Assembly: GCA_009767595.1 (NCBI GenBank)
Contig: VSDK01028007.1
Coordinates: 106,894 to 170,893 of the forward strand
Reading direction: 5' to 3'
Length of the DNA stretch: 64,000 bases
From: Symbiodinium kawagutii
Lineage: Eukaryota; Sar; Dinophyceae; Suessiales; Symbiodiniaceae
The notes beneath the pieces are model-generated. The model did not search any database. It had not been told where the DNA came from and saw nothing but the letters and a program-made list of their open reading frames with translations. Both the position numbers and the translations under genes were made by a program. Shown here in pieces: positions 21,984 to 33,730 of this stretch; positions within the stretch are counted from its first letter, which is position 1, and each line of letters opens with the position of its first letter.

Positions 21984-22169
21984 ATGAGCTCATATACACA
22001 GTACTTTGCTGTGAAGGAGAGGAATTGAGAACCAACGTTGCCAGCAGATTCGTTGAAACAAAACCATATAATGCGGGTCATACGCATTGTTAACCATTAT
22101 TAACCATTACTAAACCTTGCCGGCATTGTCTGCACTCGCCTACTTGTTTCCAGCCCGGTGTGTCATGGA

Positions 22170-22230
22170 GCCACCAACGGTGCTCGACACTGCCCAGTCT
22201 TCCGGAAAAGTCCAAGCATTGCCCCGGCCG
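22170..22230 (-). CDS. Exon, unknown protein
   Basis: Acceptor TTCACTAG opens a minus-strand frame reading GRGNAWTFPEDWAVSSTVG. It shares the Gly-Arg-Gly-Asn start with the exon at 21328-21412, which may be chance or exon relatedness. Donor tentatively CCGTTG|GTGGC. Confidence 0.45.
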
Positions 22231-22484
22231 CTAGTGAAACGCCAGCCGGTTATGATATGGGTAGCAAAGTGGGTAACCCCAAAATATCAAAACCCAATTT
22301 CTTGGGTACAGATCGAACAATTTTTGGGTATGGTTCAAATTGTCTAAACCCCAACGAAATGGTTGGTTTCCAATTTCCTTTGGTAGCTGATGTTTTTGAG
22401 CCGCAGCCAACTCCAATCAAGCTTACCGTGTTCAACATGAGTCAACGGTATTCAACCAATTACTTGAGGGTGTTTCAAGCACTC

Positions 22485-22696
22485 ATGTGGCTGTGGGTCA
22501 AAACCCTGTACCCTTGGTTCCCATCATTAACCATTGGTTTCCCCATGAACTTGTTGCTTAATAATGATGGTTAACTGCTTGACCCAACTCGCCATATGTA
22601 GCTGGTACATCCCCTATTGTTGTTGGCTATTATCTCCTATTTGTAACCATTAACCAGCCATTATTGGTTGGTTAACTGCTTGACCCAACTCGCCAT
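22485..22696. mobile_element. Composite of P2-type elements
   Basis: Left end TGGCTGTGGGTCAAAACCCTGTACCC. Two internal or right ends of the variant form GGTTAACTGCTTGACCCAACTCGCCAT occur at about 22571 and 22672. The same variant end recurs at about 34408 beside another exon. Confidence 0.65.
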
Positions 22697-22747
22697 GTTG
22701 GATTCCATTTACCAACCATCAGCTGCCAGCCCTGGCCCAACCCCTAC

Positions 22748-22846
22748 CCGCCCGGCAGCCACCGCTGAACACACACCGAGCTGCTCCGAGGTTGGGGTCG
22801 GCCGAGAAGCAGCCGCCGTAGGTGAAAGCCTCGATGGTGGCCTCAG
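22748..22846 (-). CDS. Exon, Cys/Gly-rich unknown protein
   Basis: Acceptor GGCCGCAG, 99 bp, donor GGGCGG|GTAGG. It encodes EATIEAFTYGGCFSADPNLG then AARCVFSGGCRAG. Three Cys in 30 residues suggest a disulfide-bearing extracellular module (inference). TGATGG repeats lie to the right, a P2 composite to the left. Confidence 0.6.
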
Positions 22847-22879
22847 CTGCGGCCACCAACGGCGCTCCGTGCGGTGGGG

Positions 22880-23490
22880 GGTTGATGGTGGTTGGTTGAG
22901 GGTGAAACGCTGGTGGAAAATGGATGGGTTCATATGCTGGCTCAGGATGGTCAAGAAGTTCATTAATGATGGCTCAATGAATGGTGAAATGGTGGTTCAA
23001 ATGTTGGTTAGATGATGGTTAGTTGATGGTGAAATGAGGCTTGATGGTTGATGAGATGGTTCATAAGCTGATTGAGGATGATTACTGTAATGATTGTTGC
23101 TCATGTTTCGTAGTGGTTGATGACGGCTGATGGTGGCAGTAGTGATGGTGTGTAATCTTAGGTCAGGACTAACGTTAAGAGTAGATACAAATCCACCATG
23201 ATTCTTGCAGTGTTTTATATTGGATCATAAATATATGGGTAGAAATGATTGATACTAATCATAGTTCAGTTTCAATAAATATTGGTTTCTTTGATGAAAT
23301 CAGTGAATGATAGTTATCGTCAAGTTTCTTTTTCGTCCATTGGTTTCTCATGCTTTTTATCGCGCTTTTCAATGGTTGTGACTAACAGCAACGCTTTGAA
23401 TCATATGATTCGCCCCTGAAATACTGCATGCCTATCCCCACAAATGTGACGATGGAGCTGGTATAATTGCAAGCATCCATCAACACAAGA
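22880..23490. other. TGATGG-rich intron-like stretch
   Basis: 22880-23170 is dense TGGTTGATGATGG-like repeat; the rest is AT-rich without an exon. Confidence 0.6.
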
Positions 23491-23514
23491 ATCCCAAAGT
23501 ACCAGCTACGTTGT

Positions 23515-23640
23515 GGATAACTTGGTGACATGAAAATTTGGCAAGTTACATCCCCTTTGACAACCTGCGATTCTTGCTGCGCCGGTTCTTGAATCCCAAT
23601 GGCAGGATACTCCCATACTGGTGGCTACTTGGCCTAAGTT
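23515..23640 (-). CDS. Possible exon
   Basis: The minus strand contains QVATSMGVSCHWDSRTGAAR then IAGCQRGCNLPNF. Reasonable peptide quality but no clear splice borders. Confidence 0.3.
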
Positions 23641-24059
23641 ATGAGATATGTTACTCCCTGAAAGTGGTTTGATTGTCATATCATCCGTTTTGGTTGTGTA
23701 TGCATACGTGTAAACATATCTACAAACATGCATTCACATACGTACATACTGTTACATACTTCTGTACTGTACATGTATGATTTACATCTAAGTCTATCTC
23801 CATATCCAAATCTATCTCCTCGGTGAAATGCCCCCACTGAGAAGGAAGGAAGCATCAGAAACTGGTTGCTTATTAATCCCTATTGATTACCATGATTAGC
23901 TCAATTAATGAAGAATCCTTATCACCATGATCCCTCTTGCTCATTACCATTAATCATTTCCTATTGCTTGTTAATCCCTACCTTTAACCACCATTAATCG
24001 TCATGAAGAAAGCCTCATTTACCCCTTCCCTAGGGATGATTCCTCAGGTCCCATTCCCA

Positions 24060-24140
24060 AGGCCCTCCCCGTCAATTTTCCAGGGCAGCTGCATTGACGT
24101 AGCTGCTCGACAAGCTGACCTTGTTCGCTGCGGTGAAGAT
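24060..24140 (-). CDS. Possible exon, frame uncertain
   Basis: GC-rich island with the full CCATTAATC (left) and TGATGATGAATGATGG (right) flank pattern. Candidate acceptor TTCACCGCAG. Two frames compete: EQGQLVEQLRQCSCP and ANKVSLSSSYVNAAALEN. Confidence 0.35.
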
Positions 24141-24735
24141 GGGTCAGCGGTTGTTCCAGAAATATGAGGGTTGTCTACTGGAAGATGGAATAATGATGCT
24201 TAATGATGATGAACCATGATCAATGCTGATAGATGATGATGAATGATGGTCAATGATGGCTGATGATGTTTTAACTGGTCAATGAGTAACTATCAGTAAC
24301 GAAGCATCAAGCATCAACTTCGGATATGTGCCGGCCACATGGGTTGTTTATAAATAGTGCAAATCATATGGGCACTCGGTTGGGGGGGTGTACCACCATG
24401 GCTAATGATGATCTCAGATAAGTCCAGGCTCCAGACATCTATTTGTTTTAGTGGATGTTTCTTGGCTGTTCCAAGTTCACAGGTGCTTATCATTATCCTA
24501 TAATCATCCATGATCAACCACTGGCAACCATGCGGCTAACCCACCAATCAATGCTTGATAGCCACGATTTAGAAATAATCATCATTCATACCTCATAGAC
24601 CCATGTTAGAACGGCTCACTCACAATAACCACTGTAAGAATCCCCTACATTCATTCAGTACAAACCACTCTCAACAACCACGCCCGCGGCTACCTATAAT
24701 TAGCAATCGCGAACAATTGTTGGGTTGATGGGAAA

Positions 24736-24793
24736 ATCTACGTTGGAAAGCCTGCTTTGACCCGTCCCTTGTTCGGGGTTTTCCAACGTAGAT
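24736..24793. repeat. Short inverted repeat (14-bp arms)
   Basis: ATCTACGTTGGAAA and TTTCCAACGTAGAT are exact complements about 30 bp apart. Possibly another small palindromic element; only one copy seen. Confidence 0.7.
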
Positions 24794-25052
24794 AATTCCA
24801 ACGACCATGTCTGGGAACCAACAAATGAATTCATGGCTCATACAAAGCGGCAACCCCGGGTTATAAGTTGCGCATACTGTAATCCACTTAACTAGGGTTA
24901 CATCTACCGTTGGCCTAGTACCCGTACCAACAAACCGTTACCTTGGAGGCGCCACTCTGTAAGAACTAAGTGGCTACTGACCACGGATTTAGGGATTATA
25001 GATCTCCTCTTGGGGTGATATGCTATACTGACATCCCAGTTATGATAGTTAC

Positions 25053-25166
25053 ATGGCTGTGGGTCAAAACCCTGTACCCCTGGTTCCCCTACTATCAACC
25101 ATGGTTTTCCCTATTATTGTTGGTTATTATCACCAATTATTGGTTGGTTAATATTGACCCATAGTT
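25053..25166. mobile_element. P2-family element (near-consensus)
   Basis: ATGGCTGTGGGTCAAAACCC to TTGGTTGGTTAATATTGACCCATAG. Internal blocks CTGTACCCCTGGTTCCCC and GGTTTTCCCTATTATTGTTGG match the copy at 43.3 kb almost exactly. Confidence 0.85.
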
Positions 25167-25372
25167 ACATCCCAGTCATCACCATAGTTATCAAACATGA
25201 AACAGCATTTTATGCACAGCCACTTGGATGATCACTGATCCACTAGCTCGCCAGTAAACCAGAACAATAGTTCCAACATGTTCCGACCATGTTAATCCCC
25301 AACTATTGTAGCTATATCCCACTTATATCCCAGCTATAAACCAGTTAATCCCAGCTATATCCAACTTATAAC

Positions 25373-25469
25373 CGCCAGGACGCTCAGCCACAACGTGGCT
25401 GCCCTCTCTGGGCCCCGCACATGTACCAGGTCGCGGTCGTACTCGTCGTCGGCACCTCCCAGTCGCAAC
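25373..25469 (-). CDS. Exon, unknown protein, between two P2 elements
   Basis: Acceptor CTCCACCAG, 97 bp, donor CTGGCG|GTTAT. It encodes LRLGGADDEYDRDLVHVRGP then ERAATLWLSVLA. The acidic loop followed by an amphipathic helix looks like a folded domain; no family recognised. P2 elements lie about 200 bp left and 70 bp right in opposite orientations. Confidence 0.55.
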
Positions 25470-25541
25470 CTGGTGGAGCTAACTGGGGTGAGCCAAGCAG
25501 ACCACCAAGCAATGGCCGCTGCACAGTAAATCACAGTTAAT

Positions 25542-25656
25542 ATGGCTGTGGGTCAATATCAACTAACCAACTCATGGGGGAAATAACCAGTAATAGTAGG
25601 GAAAACAATGGACAATGATGGGGAACCAGGGGTACAGGGTTTTGACCCATAGCCAT
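25542..25656. mobile_element. P2-family element, inverted relative to 25053
   Basis: ATGGCTGTGGGTCAATATCA to GGGGTACAGGGTTTTGACCCATAGCCAT. Orientation is the reverse of the copy at 25053, so the exon between them lies inside an inverted repeat. Confidence 0.85.
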
Positions 25657-26019
25657 ATGGATAATAATGGAATATTGTATAATATATTAGATTAAATACA
25701 TTGCTTCACCATGTATGGATGTTTATTAACCACAATTGTGGAGATAGGATCTGTTTAGCTATGGTTCGTTACCATCCGATAAATAAACGGTTGATGTTCG
25801 CGATCGTAGTCGTACAACTAATAAACTATCCAATTGTTGCTTGATAATCGTGAGCATTCAGTCATGGCTGACGGCAATCTAATAGAGTCCAAATTATGGC
25901 AATTATGGACCCAAAAGATTGTTGTGTGCCCATTGTAAAGTCGACAGGACCACCTGCTTTACACAAGTACCTGCGATGTGTCCGTTTTGTCCAAAAAATA
26001 TTATTGACCAGAACCGCAG

Positions 26020-26066
26020 TTTTGCTGTGATGACGGATCCACCATGGACTAGAAGGGCCCGTGTTT
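26020..26066 (-). CDS. Possible micro-exon
   Basis: Acceptor TATCAAG opens TRALLVHGGSVITA on the minus strand. Small but GC-rich. Confidence 0.3.
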
Positions 26067-26079
26067 CTTGATAGTGCGT

Positions 26080-26800
26080 AAGCGCGGTTGATGATGTTTA
26101 AAATGGATGGTTCATTGATAGCTATATAATTGATGGTGAATAAAACTGCATGATGGTTAATGATGATTAATTATGGTAAATCGATGGTTGATGTGGTTGA
26201 TTCATGATTAACGAATGGTTGGATACTTTAAAGAAGCAGCCAGAATCAATAAATCCAGCAGCAACAAACGTTAAGTATCGGTCATGGGTAATGGTTGATA
26301 CTCACAATAGGCAATCTAAGCAGCCAGAAAAGTACGTGCCCCCCATATGATCTATACTCAGGTATCGCAACCAACACTAAGCAACCATGCTTAGGGTGCT
26401 CCCATCGTGGACAATCCTGGCTCATGTTCCAACCAACAATAATCCACAATTTGTTTGTTCCTAGTTCCTGAATGATGATCCTAGTTCCATAAGAGGTTCC
26501 TGCAAAGAACCCACGATTGGTCTTGGAGAATGCAACGTGCAACCACCATTTCTGGGTCATGAGTTTGGTTCTACTTTTTATGCACGGTCATGGTGGTTAC
26601 GCCCGGCACGCATCACTTAACAACCAATAAAGAAACGGACCAAGAAACCAACGCCAACCAACAAGCTAAGCTTCCAACACCACCGAACAGCATCCAACAT
26701 ATAACATTCTCCAACCTCCAACATCATCCATACAAACTCAGCCAACCAAACCATCCCACCAAGCCAACCAGGCCAACCAAGCCGACCTATTCCCCCCCAC
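26080..26800. other. Non-coding stretch, TGATGG then CCAACC polarity switch
   Basis: 26090-26220 is TGATGGTTAATGATG-rich. 26590-26780 is AACCAACCAA/CCACCAAGCCAACC-rich. Together they show the complementary intron ends within one inter-exon interval. Confidence 0.6.
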
Positions 26801-26809
26801 CCGTTTTTT

Positions 26810-26859
26810 CAGCCCGCGGACAGCGCCAGGAGAATCGACCACCAGGGCCCTGTCAGCAG
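26810..26859 (-). CDS. Possible micro-exon
   Basis: Minus strand after acceptor CCCCAG or TGACAG: ADRALVVDSPGAVRGLKKRV. Short; borders are tentative. Confidence 0.35.
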
Positions 26860-27323
26860 CTGGGGGATGTAAATGTTGCATCAGCTGCTTAACAAAGCTT
26901 AGTAGGCATCACCTAACGGTGCTAATAGTACGCGTTGATAATAATGACAACTGTTTATAGTGGGAATAATATGTGATTGATTGAACGTTGAATGATAGTT
27001 CATTGATCTTGAATTCATGTTCATGATGGTTGATGTGAGTAGCTGTTCAGAATACGCATAAGTAGTTGAAAACTGATGGTTAATGATTTTTGAATATGGG
27101 TAAAGCCACAAACCATCCAAAAATGGGCAGTGGTTCCCATCGAACCGGCAGGCTAGTTTTGTCCTTTACAGGGTTCTGCACCGCTCCCCAAAATGGCTGG
27201 TGGTTACAGATTAGCCAAAGTGCTGGATAGTTCGTCCATAATGTTCGTTGATGGTTCATGGCAAAACGATATTGCTTGCCAGTGATGAAAATAAAAAACG
27301 CAAAAACAATAGAAAAGGAAAAA

Positions 27324-27484
<161 letters not shown>

Positions 27485-27639
27485 AAAAGTAATAATAACA
27501 GTAATAACATGAAAAATAATAACAATAATGATAATAATAAAAATCATAGCAGTCATAGCAATAATCATAGTAGCAGTAGCAGTAATAATAGTAAGAATAA
27601 GCGTAATAATAATACTAACTAATAGTATCTAAATAATAG

Positions 27640-28540
27640 TAATGATCAGAAATAAGAATACTACCAATGATATGATTTGACCAACTGTTTGATAAACGAT
27701 GAATGAACATCTAACTTGCCAACCACAGCTAGAGCCTAAACACGTGCTAACCGCAACCTGAGTCTAATGTCAATCACATCGATGAGTTGATTCAAGTAAA
27801 AAATAACGAATCAACCGGCAAGTAGTGCCCCAACCCCGTATGTCATTCCATCAAACTTGTCATTTTTTGGGCACCGTACTCCCATGGTGGAAAATGTACG
27901 CCAAGTAAGATGGGAATCCATGACAATCCAGTAAAATTTATTTTGACTATTGTTTCCATTGTGTTGATCCACAATCAAATGGAGCCATCTTCATGGTTCA
28001 TCAGGAAAGGCATCCAGGTAGGCTGTGTAATTACATACCATAATCAAATCGCGTTGTTAGTTGAGATACCAACAACTGAGCGGTGTTAGAAATCCGGTGA
28101 TGCCACTCCCTGATTTCGTATTCAATTAAAATTCCGAAAATCGGAGATCACGGCTAAACCCATAAACTAGGTGGCGCAGTAACGGACAAGAATCAACAAC
28201 CCCTTGACAAAGACAACAGCTGAGTTATTTCTTGGGATAACGGCCCTTTGACATATTCAAAGGTTGGTGAAAGCAATGGTTTTCATGGTGGCTTCCACAC
28301 TTGCAGACTTTGCGCAAATGAATTGATCACGATCGAAGAAAACAGCTGGAAAGAAGCATTGACCTTCAAATAACCCGTTCTTAGCACAGAGTATGGATTT
28401 CATTCTAGACCATCTTGACCCATTGAACCACGATCACCAAGCAGTAGCCAATCATCATTCACCATTAATCACAGTTCCTTCACCCTTGTTTACCCATATT
28501 GAATCGCGAGTAAACTGTGCTTTTCCTACCAGTTAAATCA
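27640..28540. other. Non-coding stretch
   Basis: AT-rich sequence without repeat family members or exons that I can support. Confidence 0.45.
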
Positions 28541-28549
28541 CTCCTGGTA

Positions 28550-28745
28550 GCTCCAAATCGCTGCCCCGTTCAAGAGATCTAGGGATACCCCTTTCACGTC
28601 TCCTGGCCTCGCTCCCTCCCCACCAGTCACGAGCGCCTCGAGCCATGGCAAGGCACGGCTCCTGGCAGCTGAGCCAACAGATAAGGGGCCCCCAGTTGCA
28701 TCCTGGTCAGTGGACCCAGTAGAACTGATACTCTGGCAGTTCACC
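28550..28745 (-). CDS. Exon or exon pair, unknown protein
   Basis: Minus-strand open island with SISSTGSTDQDATGGPLSVG then RALPWLEALVTGGEGARPGD and a tail ending in Tyr-Gln-Glu before a stop. GC-rich relative to its surroundings. A CAG|GAGTGA site near the stop could be a GA donor instead of a real terminus. Confidence 0.45.
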
Positions 28746-29242
28746 CTAGAAATAATGGCTGCAGTTGGAGTTACATGAAACAAGCAAAAGATGACCAAAA
28801 AAATGCCAAATGTTTTTGTTTGACCTCTCTCTGTGGCTGCAAGTACCGTGCAACCCTAGTAATCATGGCTGTAGCCGGAATTGTACCTGGCAAGAACCAA
28901 GCTCTACTGTATTGGCTACTCATGGTTGACAGGAACAAACTGAGTGTGAAATCCAGTCACCAGCCTATTGTTTGGCTACATGAAATGCAGATCGAAGACT
29001 GCAATGAAGGTCCAAAAACATGCTGTTTCAGTTCTAAAGGTGATAATCTCGGGATGGCTGGACGTACGTCGCGTGATCATAGCTTAGTGCGGTGCCGGTA
29101 CACCACTATGGCGACCTGTATTATCATGGCTGGTACCTGCTCCAGCCAGTTCCATATCGCTGCGAAACAGCAACCATCCGTTACGATCATCGTTGAAAGG
29201 AAACCTCCAAGTGGGAGGACAACGAACCATGGACGTGGCCAT

Positions 29243-29349
29243 ATGGGGGTTTCTCAAAGTAGGGGATCCAAAAACTAGCTGGTTAACATTACTAATAATG
29301 GTTAATAATGGATGACTTGGGGGTCCCCCTATTTTAAGAAACCCCCATG
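29243..29349. mobile_element. P1-family element
   Basis: ATGGGGGTTTCTCAAAGTAGGGGATCC mirrored by GGGGGTCCCCCTATTTTAAGAAACCCCCAT. Confidence 0.85.
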
Positions 29350-29588
29350 TGGCTATGGCTCAAGATGATCGCTTTCCTCCATGTCTTTGGCCACCCTGTG
29401 CTTGGTTTCCCATCACTGATCATAGCAACTTGTGGTCCCCAGGGCAGCTACCCCAAGCAACATGCCACTCAATGCTTCGTCTTCTCCATGTTTTCAGATC
29501 GTGTCCAGGCAATGGTAAAATGACCTAGTGATTTATGATATTTGTAATGACTATGAATAAAATATGATATATTATCATGGGCGTGTTC

Positions 29589-29720
29589 CAAGGCCGTATC
29601 TCTGGCACCACGTGGCATCTCCCGTCATGGCCAGGTTCTTTGTCCTTGGACAACCCATGTGTGACCCGTATCTGTCCGCCGGGCAAGGTGTCTCTTGCAC
29701 CGCTGGTCATCAGAAGGTCA
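29589..29720. repeat. 132-bp exact duplication, copy 1 (probable exon)
   Basis: Identical base for base, as far as I can read, to 30357-30488 (offset 768 bp). GC-rich and open in several frames. The minus strand gives SGARDTLPGGQIRVTHGLSK then DKEPGHDGRCHVVPEIR; the plus strand is also open. The CACGTGGTGCCA block recurs at 49895. A duplicated exon is the likeliest reading; the coding strand is not certain. Confidence 0.75.
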
Positions 29721-29793
29721 TGTCGTTTGGCACGCCAGCACGCGGCTATAGACTGGAGCAAGAAGATTTGGCAGTTTGTTGGTATCAATCAAC

Positions 29794-29892
29794 TGGTGGT
29801 TTCTCAATATGGGGGTACTCCTGAAAATGCTTGGTTTATGACCTATAAATGGTTTATAAAAGATGATGTGGGAACTATTTTGAGAAACCACC
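29794..29892. mobile_element. P1-family element between the two duplicated segments
   Basis: TGGTGGTTTCTCAATATGGGGGTACTCC mirrored by ACTATTTTGAGAAACCACCAAA. Confidence 0.85.
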
Positions 29893-30356
29893 AAACGGAG
29901 TAAAGGTCGGCAACTACCTGTGAAACAGAAAATCTCAGCCGGAAAGTTTGCATTCCAAGGCGAGGGGACATCATTTTTATGATCAAGTTCATCCCTGGAG
30001 TTGTCCCGGCGTTCCAGCATCATGCGTGGCAGCATGCACAAGCTACTTCGCAATCAGATTCCCATTTGCCATCGGATGGGTAGGAACAAGAGACCACACC
30101 CAGCAGATGCCGGAGATGCCAAAGCATCAACTGCTGGGTCTCAAAAAAATCCAACTTGTGCCGGTGGCTGGTTTCGGTTCATGGTGAGCCCCACGTGATC
30201 CAATATCTGGTCCCAACGTTGGTCGGTTCAAATACTTCTTCCTACACCGTGCCACCAAAAAATGCTAATCAACCCAGGTCCTCCCTAGGATCAACCGCCA
30301 ACAACTCGTTATCACAGCTTTGCCTCTACCAAGATCAACATCTCAAGCAACTGTTT

Positions 30357-30488
30357 CAAGGCCGTATCTCTGGCACCACGTGGCATCTCCCGTCATGGCC
30401 AGGTTCTTTGTCCTTGGACAACCCATGTGTGACCCGTATCTGTCCGCCGGGCAAGGTGTCTCTTGCACCGCTGGTCATCAGAAGGTCA
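30357..30488. repeat. 132-bp exact duplication, copy 2
   Basis: Second copy of 29589-29720 in direct orientation. Sequence outside the 132 bp is unrelated on both sides, which argues for exon-sized duplication or gene conversion rather than a long tandem duplication. Confidence 0.75.
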
Positions 30489-31074
30489 CAAGAACATGGC
30501 ACAAGAACGTTGCTGGCAGTTCCATCTTAGCTCCACCAATTTGGCGGATCAAAAGGTCTGTCAAGATCTCATAGGTTCATCAAATAGGTTTATCTTCTAT
30601 CTCAGCCCCACCGTTGGAATGACAGCACTTACCTCTGCAAATGTGCCGGTGAAATAATTCGGCTGCGACGACTCTGCAACCAACAGACTCCAGGGCTTTT
30701 TGTCCCGAGCTGCTGCCTGACCCGAGTCACCAGACTCTTCGGTAATTCCTCCATTCTTGTTTGTGACTATCGCTGTACGTCTTCCTGCAAGTCAATTTGA
30801 TCACCGCAATTCCAGCATTCTTGGTGATTACTGTTGATGCTTACTTCTGGTGCTTCTTATCCGCATCTTAGCCTTGTTATATTGCCATCATTCCGCATCA
30901 TTCTAGGGATCCCCGCAATTGCTGTTCACTATTCCCCAGTCTTGTTTTGAACTCAAGTTGTTGTTTACTGATGACTGTCGTTTATTGATTCTTGTTCATG
31001 AATGAAGACCCTCCAGAAACTAACCTGTGATCAAAAAATCACTATTTTCAATGAGTAAAGCAGCTGTGAATGGT

Positions 31075-31265
31075 GGATTTCCCCGCAACCAAACTAAGAA
31101 AACAAGGGGGGTATCTCGTGCCAAAAGCCTTGGTTTCCCATTAAAATGATACCTTGCCATCTTGCCACACGCCATCGGTGCCTCTAAAAAGTCGCCACTG
31201 TCATCGCCATGGCTGGGCTCCGAAAGGAAACCCAACGGAAAGTGAACTCCCAAGGAGAAGCCGAG
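31075..31265 (-). CDS. Exon, unknown protein
   Basis: The minus strand reads SLGVHFPLGFLSEPSHGDDS then GDFLEAPMACGKMARYHFNG and RLLARDTPLVFLVWLRG. Long and of good quality for this window; borders not fixed. TGGTGG repeats follow on the right. Confidence 0.45.
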
Positions 31266-31301
31266 CTTCAAAGGACCACCAAGCGGTGGTCAACTGCTGG
31301 T

Positions 31302-31455
31302 TTTCCATGGTGCTTCAATGGTGGTTAAGTGGTGGTTAAATAGTGGTGAAATGATGGTGAAATGATGGCTTTCCATGGTGCTTCAATGGTGGTGGGGTGG
31401 CTAAATTGTGGTGAAATGATGGTGACATGATGTTTTTCCATGGTGCTTCAATGAT
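31302..31455. repeat. Tandem array, about 70-bp unit, three copies
   Basis: TTTTCCATGGTGCTTCAATG recurs at about 31302, 31371 and 31436 with GTGGTGAAATGATGG units between. It lies upstream (sense) of the exon at 31.1-31.3 kb. Confidence 0.8.
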
Positions 31456-31581
31456 GGTCAATGCTGGCTAATGAGCTGATTGACGGTGGTTCTGATGGTT
31501 TTTCAAGTGATGATGGCTAATGGAACGTTCATGATGGTTGATAACCATAGTAACGATGCATGATTTCGATGGTGATTTTCA

Positions 31582-31586
31582 TCCAC

Positions 31587-31639
<53 letters not shown>

Positions 31640-31640
31640 A
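31582..31640. repeat. (CAT)n microsatellite
   Basis: About 18 uninterrupted ATC units; encodes poly-His on the plus strand only by chance. Confidence 0.95.
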
Positions 31641-31749
31641 CGAGCCATGAAACAACCATGGAAAAAATCAGTACACCGTGACCGTACGAAAATCATCTCG
31701 CAAGTTCCGGAAAATGTGAAGATTGATGGTCTCGTATCCAAACATCCGT

Positions 31750-33480
31750 GAAGCCATTCAGCCTTGATGAAAAATGCAGCAGGGACAGGCGACCTGCCAG
31801 TACTGGCAACTACTCATTTGGACACTCAAACACGACTAATGAAAGATCCACACTGATAACCCTCTTCATTGAATTTAATTATATAATGATAAATCACGAC
31901 CCTATCATACTTGTGTGACAAATCATGCCGCGATGTACACTACTACACCATCACTGCCAAATCGTGGGTGCGCTTGGTTGTGGTCCATACCCATTTACCC
32001 TGCACTGCTGTTGCTTACTGTATTTCTGGGTGGACCTTGAAAGGGGAGTATCCCCATACCAACTAGGCCTGTGGGCGCGTACTAATCACTGATCTCAACA
32101 GAGAAAATCTGGGTTGAGGTTAGAACTGGAATATATCCTATTGTGGCTTATACCCCCTATAACCCTGGTCAACAACACACAAAACACTCAACCATGACGC
32201 TGGTGGTATGGCGCTTCCGAATCATCGGAAAAGCAGGCATACGTTGGATACACGCAGGTAGTTTAACCTCAAAAGCCACCACTTTTAGATGATCTATACC
32301 CAGAAAACACATGAAATCATGGCTATGTTCTAACCAGCCAGCTGAATGTTGAAACCGTAAGCTAGCCGAGGTGTTGGTTGAACACCACCCCTTCAGGTCC
32401 AAACATACCTCCACTTGAGTAGTTTAGGTGTCGATTGTGTGTAACGTGTTTCATTGTTCCTACCGCTTGTTGTTATTGGTTCTCGTCCCATTTACGTGGC
32501 GTGTCATAGTAATTAGAAAACATATCTATATGCTGTTGTTTTTGGGCATCTCCCAATCCTTATGTGGTCATGGTACCTCCAAGACATATCTATACACTCA
32601 CAAATGTATGAAGGATCACGCGAGTACCATGCCCCGGGCACTGGCTTTAGTTGGCCCCATCAGTACTGCGGCGGTCTCGCCAAGATTCTGTTGATATCCC
32701 AAAAAACATGTTTGAAACCAATCATCAAAATATCAACCAATATTGGTTTAATATTTCAATCAATTTGTTCATTGATTAAACAAAAGAAATGTTTGAAACC
32801 AATCAACCAATGATTTTCAAGTCAATTGACCAATCCACCAATTTGTAATTACCAACTGTAATCAACCAAATATTCTGGAAATACTACGGAGTACAGTTTG
32901 CAGTACCAATGGAGTTGCTGGTCTCAAACCAGTCTCCTTGGCGCGAATGTTCAGGATGACGGACATATTTACGCCAACGTTGCAACCAACCATCCACTTG
33001 TCAAAAACCTGGTGCCATTCCTTTCTAACCATTCCAAATAGCTACCGACTCGAGGGGGACCACATATATACCTTGGAAAGCCATCTTTCAATATATATTT
33101 AGTTCATCAAGGATTTTGCAACCTTGGTTCGCTTAGCACCAACATTGGGACCTTGGGGAACTTTGGATAACCAAACTGTCACCCATCTCAACCCTTACCA
33201 CCAGCTACACCAGCTGCTTGGTAGCTACAGTTGCTGATGAACCACTTCAAGTCCCTTACCCTTCCCCAAGTAAGCCGCTTACTTGTGCTTTACCTACTGG
33301 TGATTGGCGGTGCTTGCTGGTGATTGTTTGCTAGCTTTGGTTATCGTTGGTGATTAGTTATGATTGTTGGTGATTGTTCGTAAGTGAATCTCCCCTACAA
33401 AGCATCATTGATCCAAAACATCACCAACAATCATTGTTCGGAAGTAAATCTCCCTTACAGTGAACCTCTCTTTAAGCATC
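31750..33480. other. Long non-coding stretch
   Basis: Mixed AT-rich sequence with CCAATCAACCAATTTG units at 32700-32880. No exon or element recognised with confidence. Confidence 0.4.
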
Positions 33481-33489
33481 ATTGATCCA

Positions 33490-33730
33490 CCCTTTTGACA
33501 GCTGACGATGGTGACCCGTTGTAGTACTGCGCAGCTTTCATTTATGAGCCAGGGATTTTGGTACTGCTCCACTGTGTCCCAACGGTTGAAACACCCAAGA
33601 ATGATGGAATGTGACCAGAGTGCTCCGGCTGTCAGTACCGCTCCCCTCATGGTTCGCCAATGCCATTGACTAGCAATAATCACAAAAAGAACAAGAATGA
33701 CAACAACAGCTAGAAGCAGAATCACAAGGG
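33490..33730 (-). CDS. Possible membrane-protein exon
   Basis: A minus-strand frame of over 100 codons. Its start is hydrophobic, SLVILLLAVVVILVLFVIIA, a strong single transmembrane helix. It is followed by a positively charged SQWHWRTMRG and a soluble part ending in VSCQKGG. GC content is modest, so the frame may be fortuitous. Confidence 0.35.

Noticed and set aside
28775-29278. Plus-strand frame of 167 codons
   Set aside because: Begins with ATG and is long for the window, but composition is not exon-like, it opposes all neighbours, and its end runs into a P1 element. Kept only as a note.
29352-29365. GGCTATGGCTCAAG resembling the end of a dinoflagellate spliced-leader sequence
   Set aside because: Only the last bases match the DinoSL tail as I recall it, and no coding exon follows; consistent with chance.
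31560-31751. Plus frame with an 18-His run
   Set aside because: The (CAT)n microsatellite read in one frame; the surrounding sequence is intron-like.
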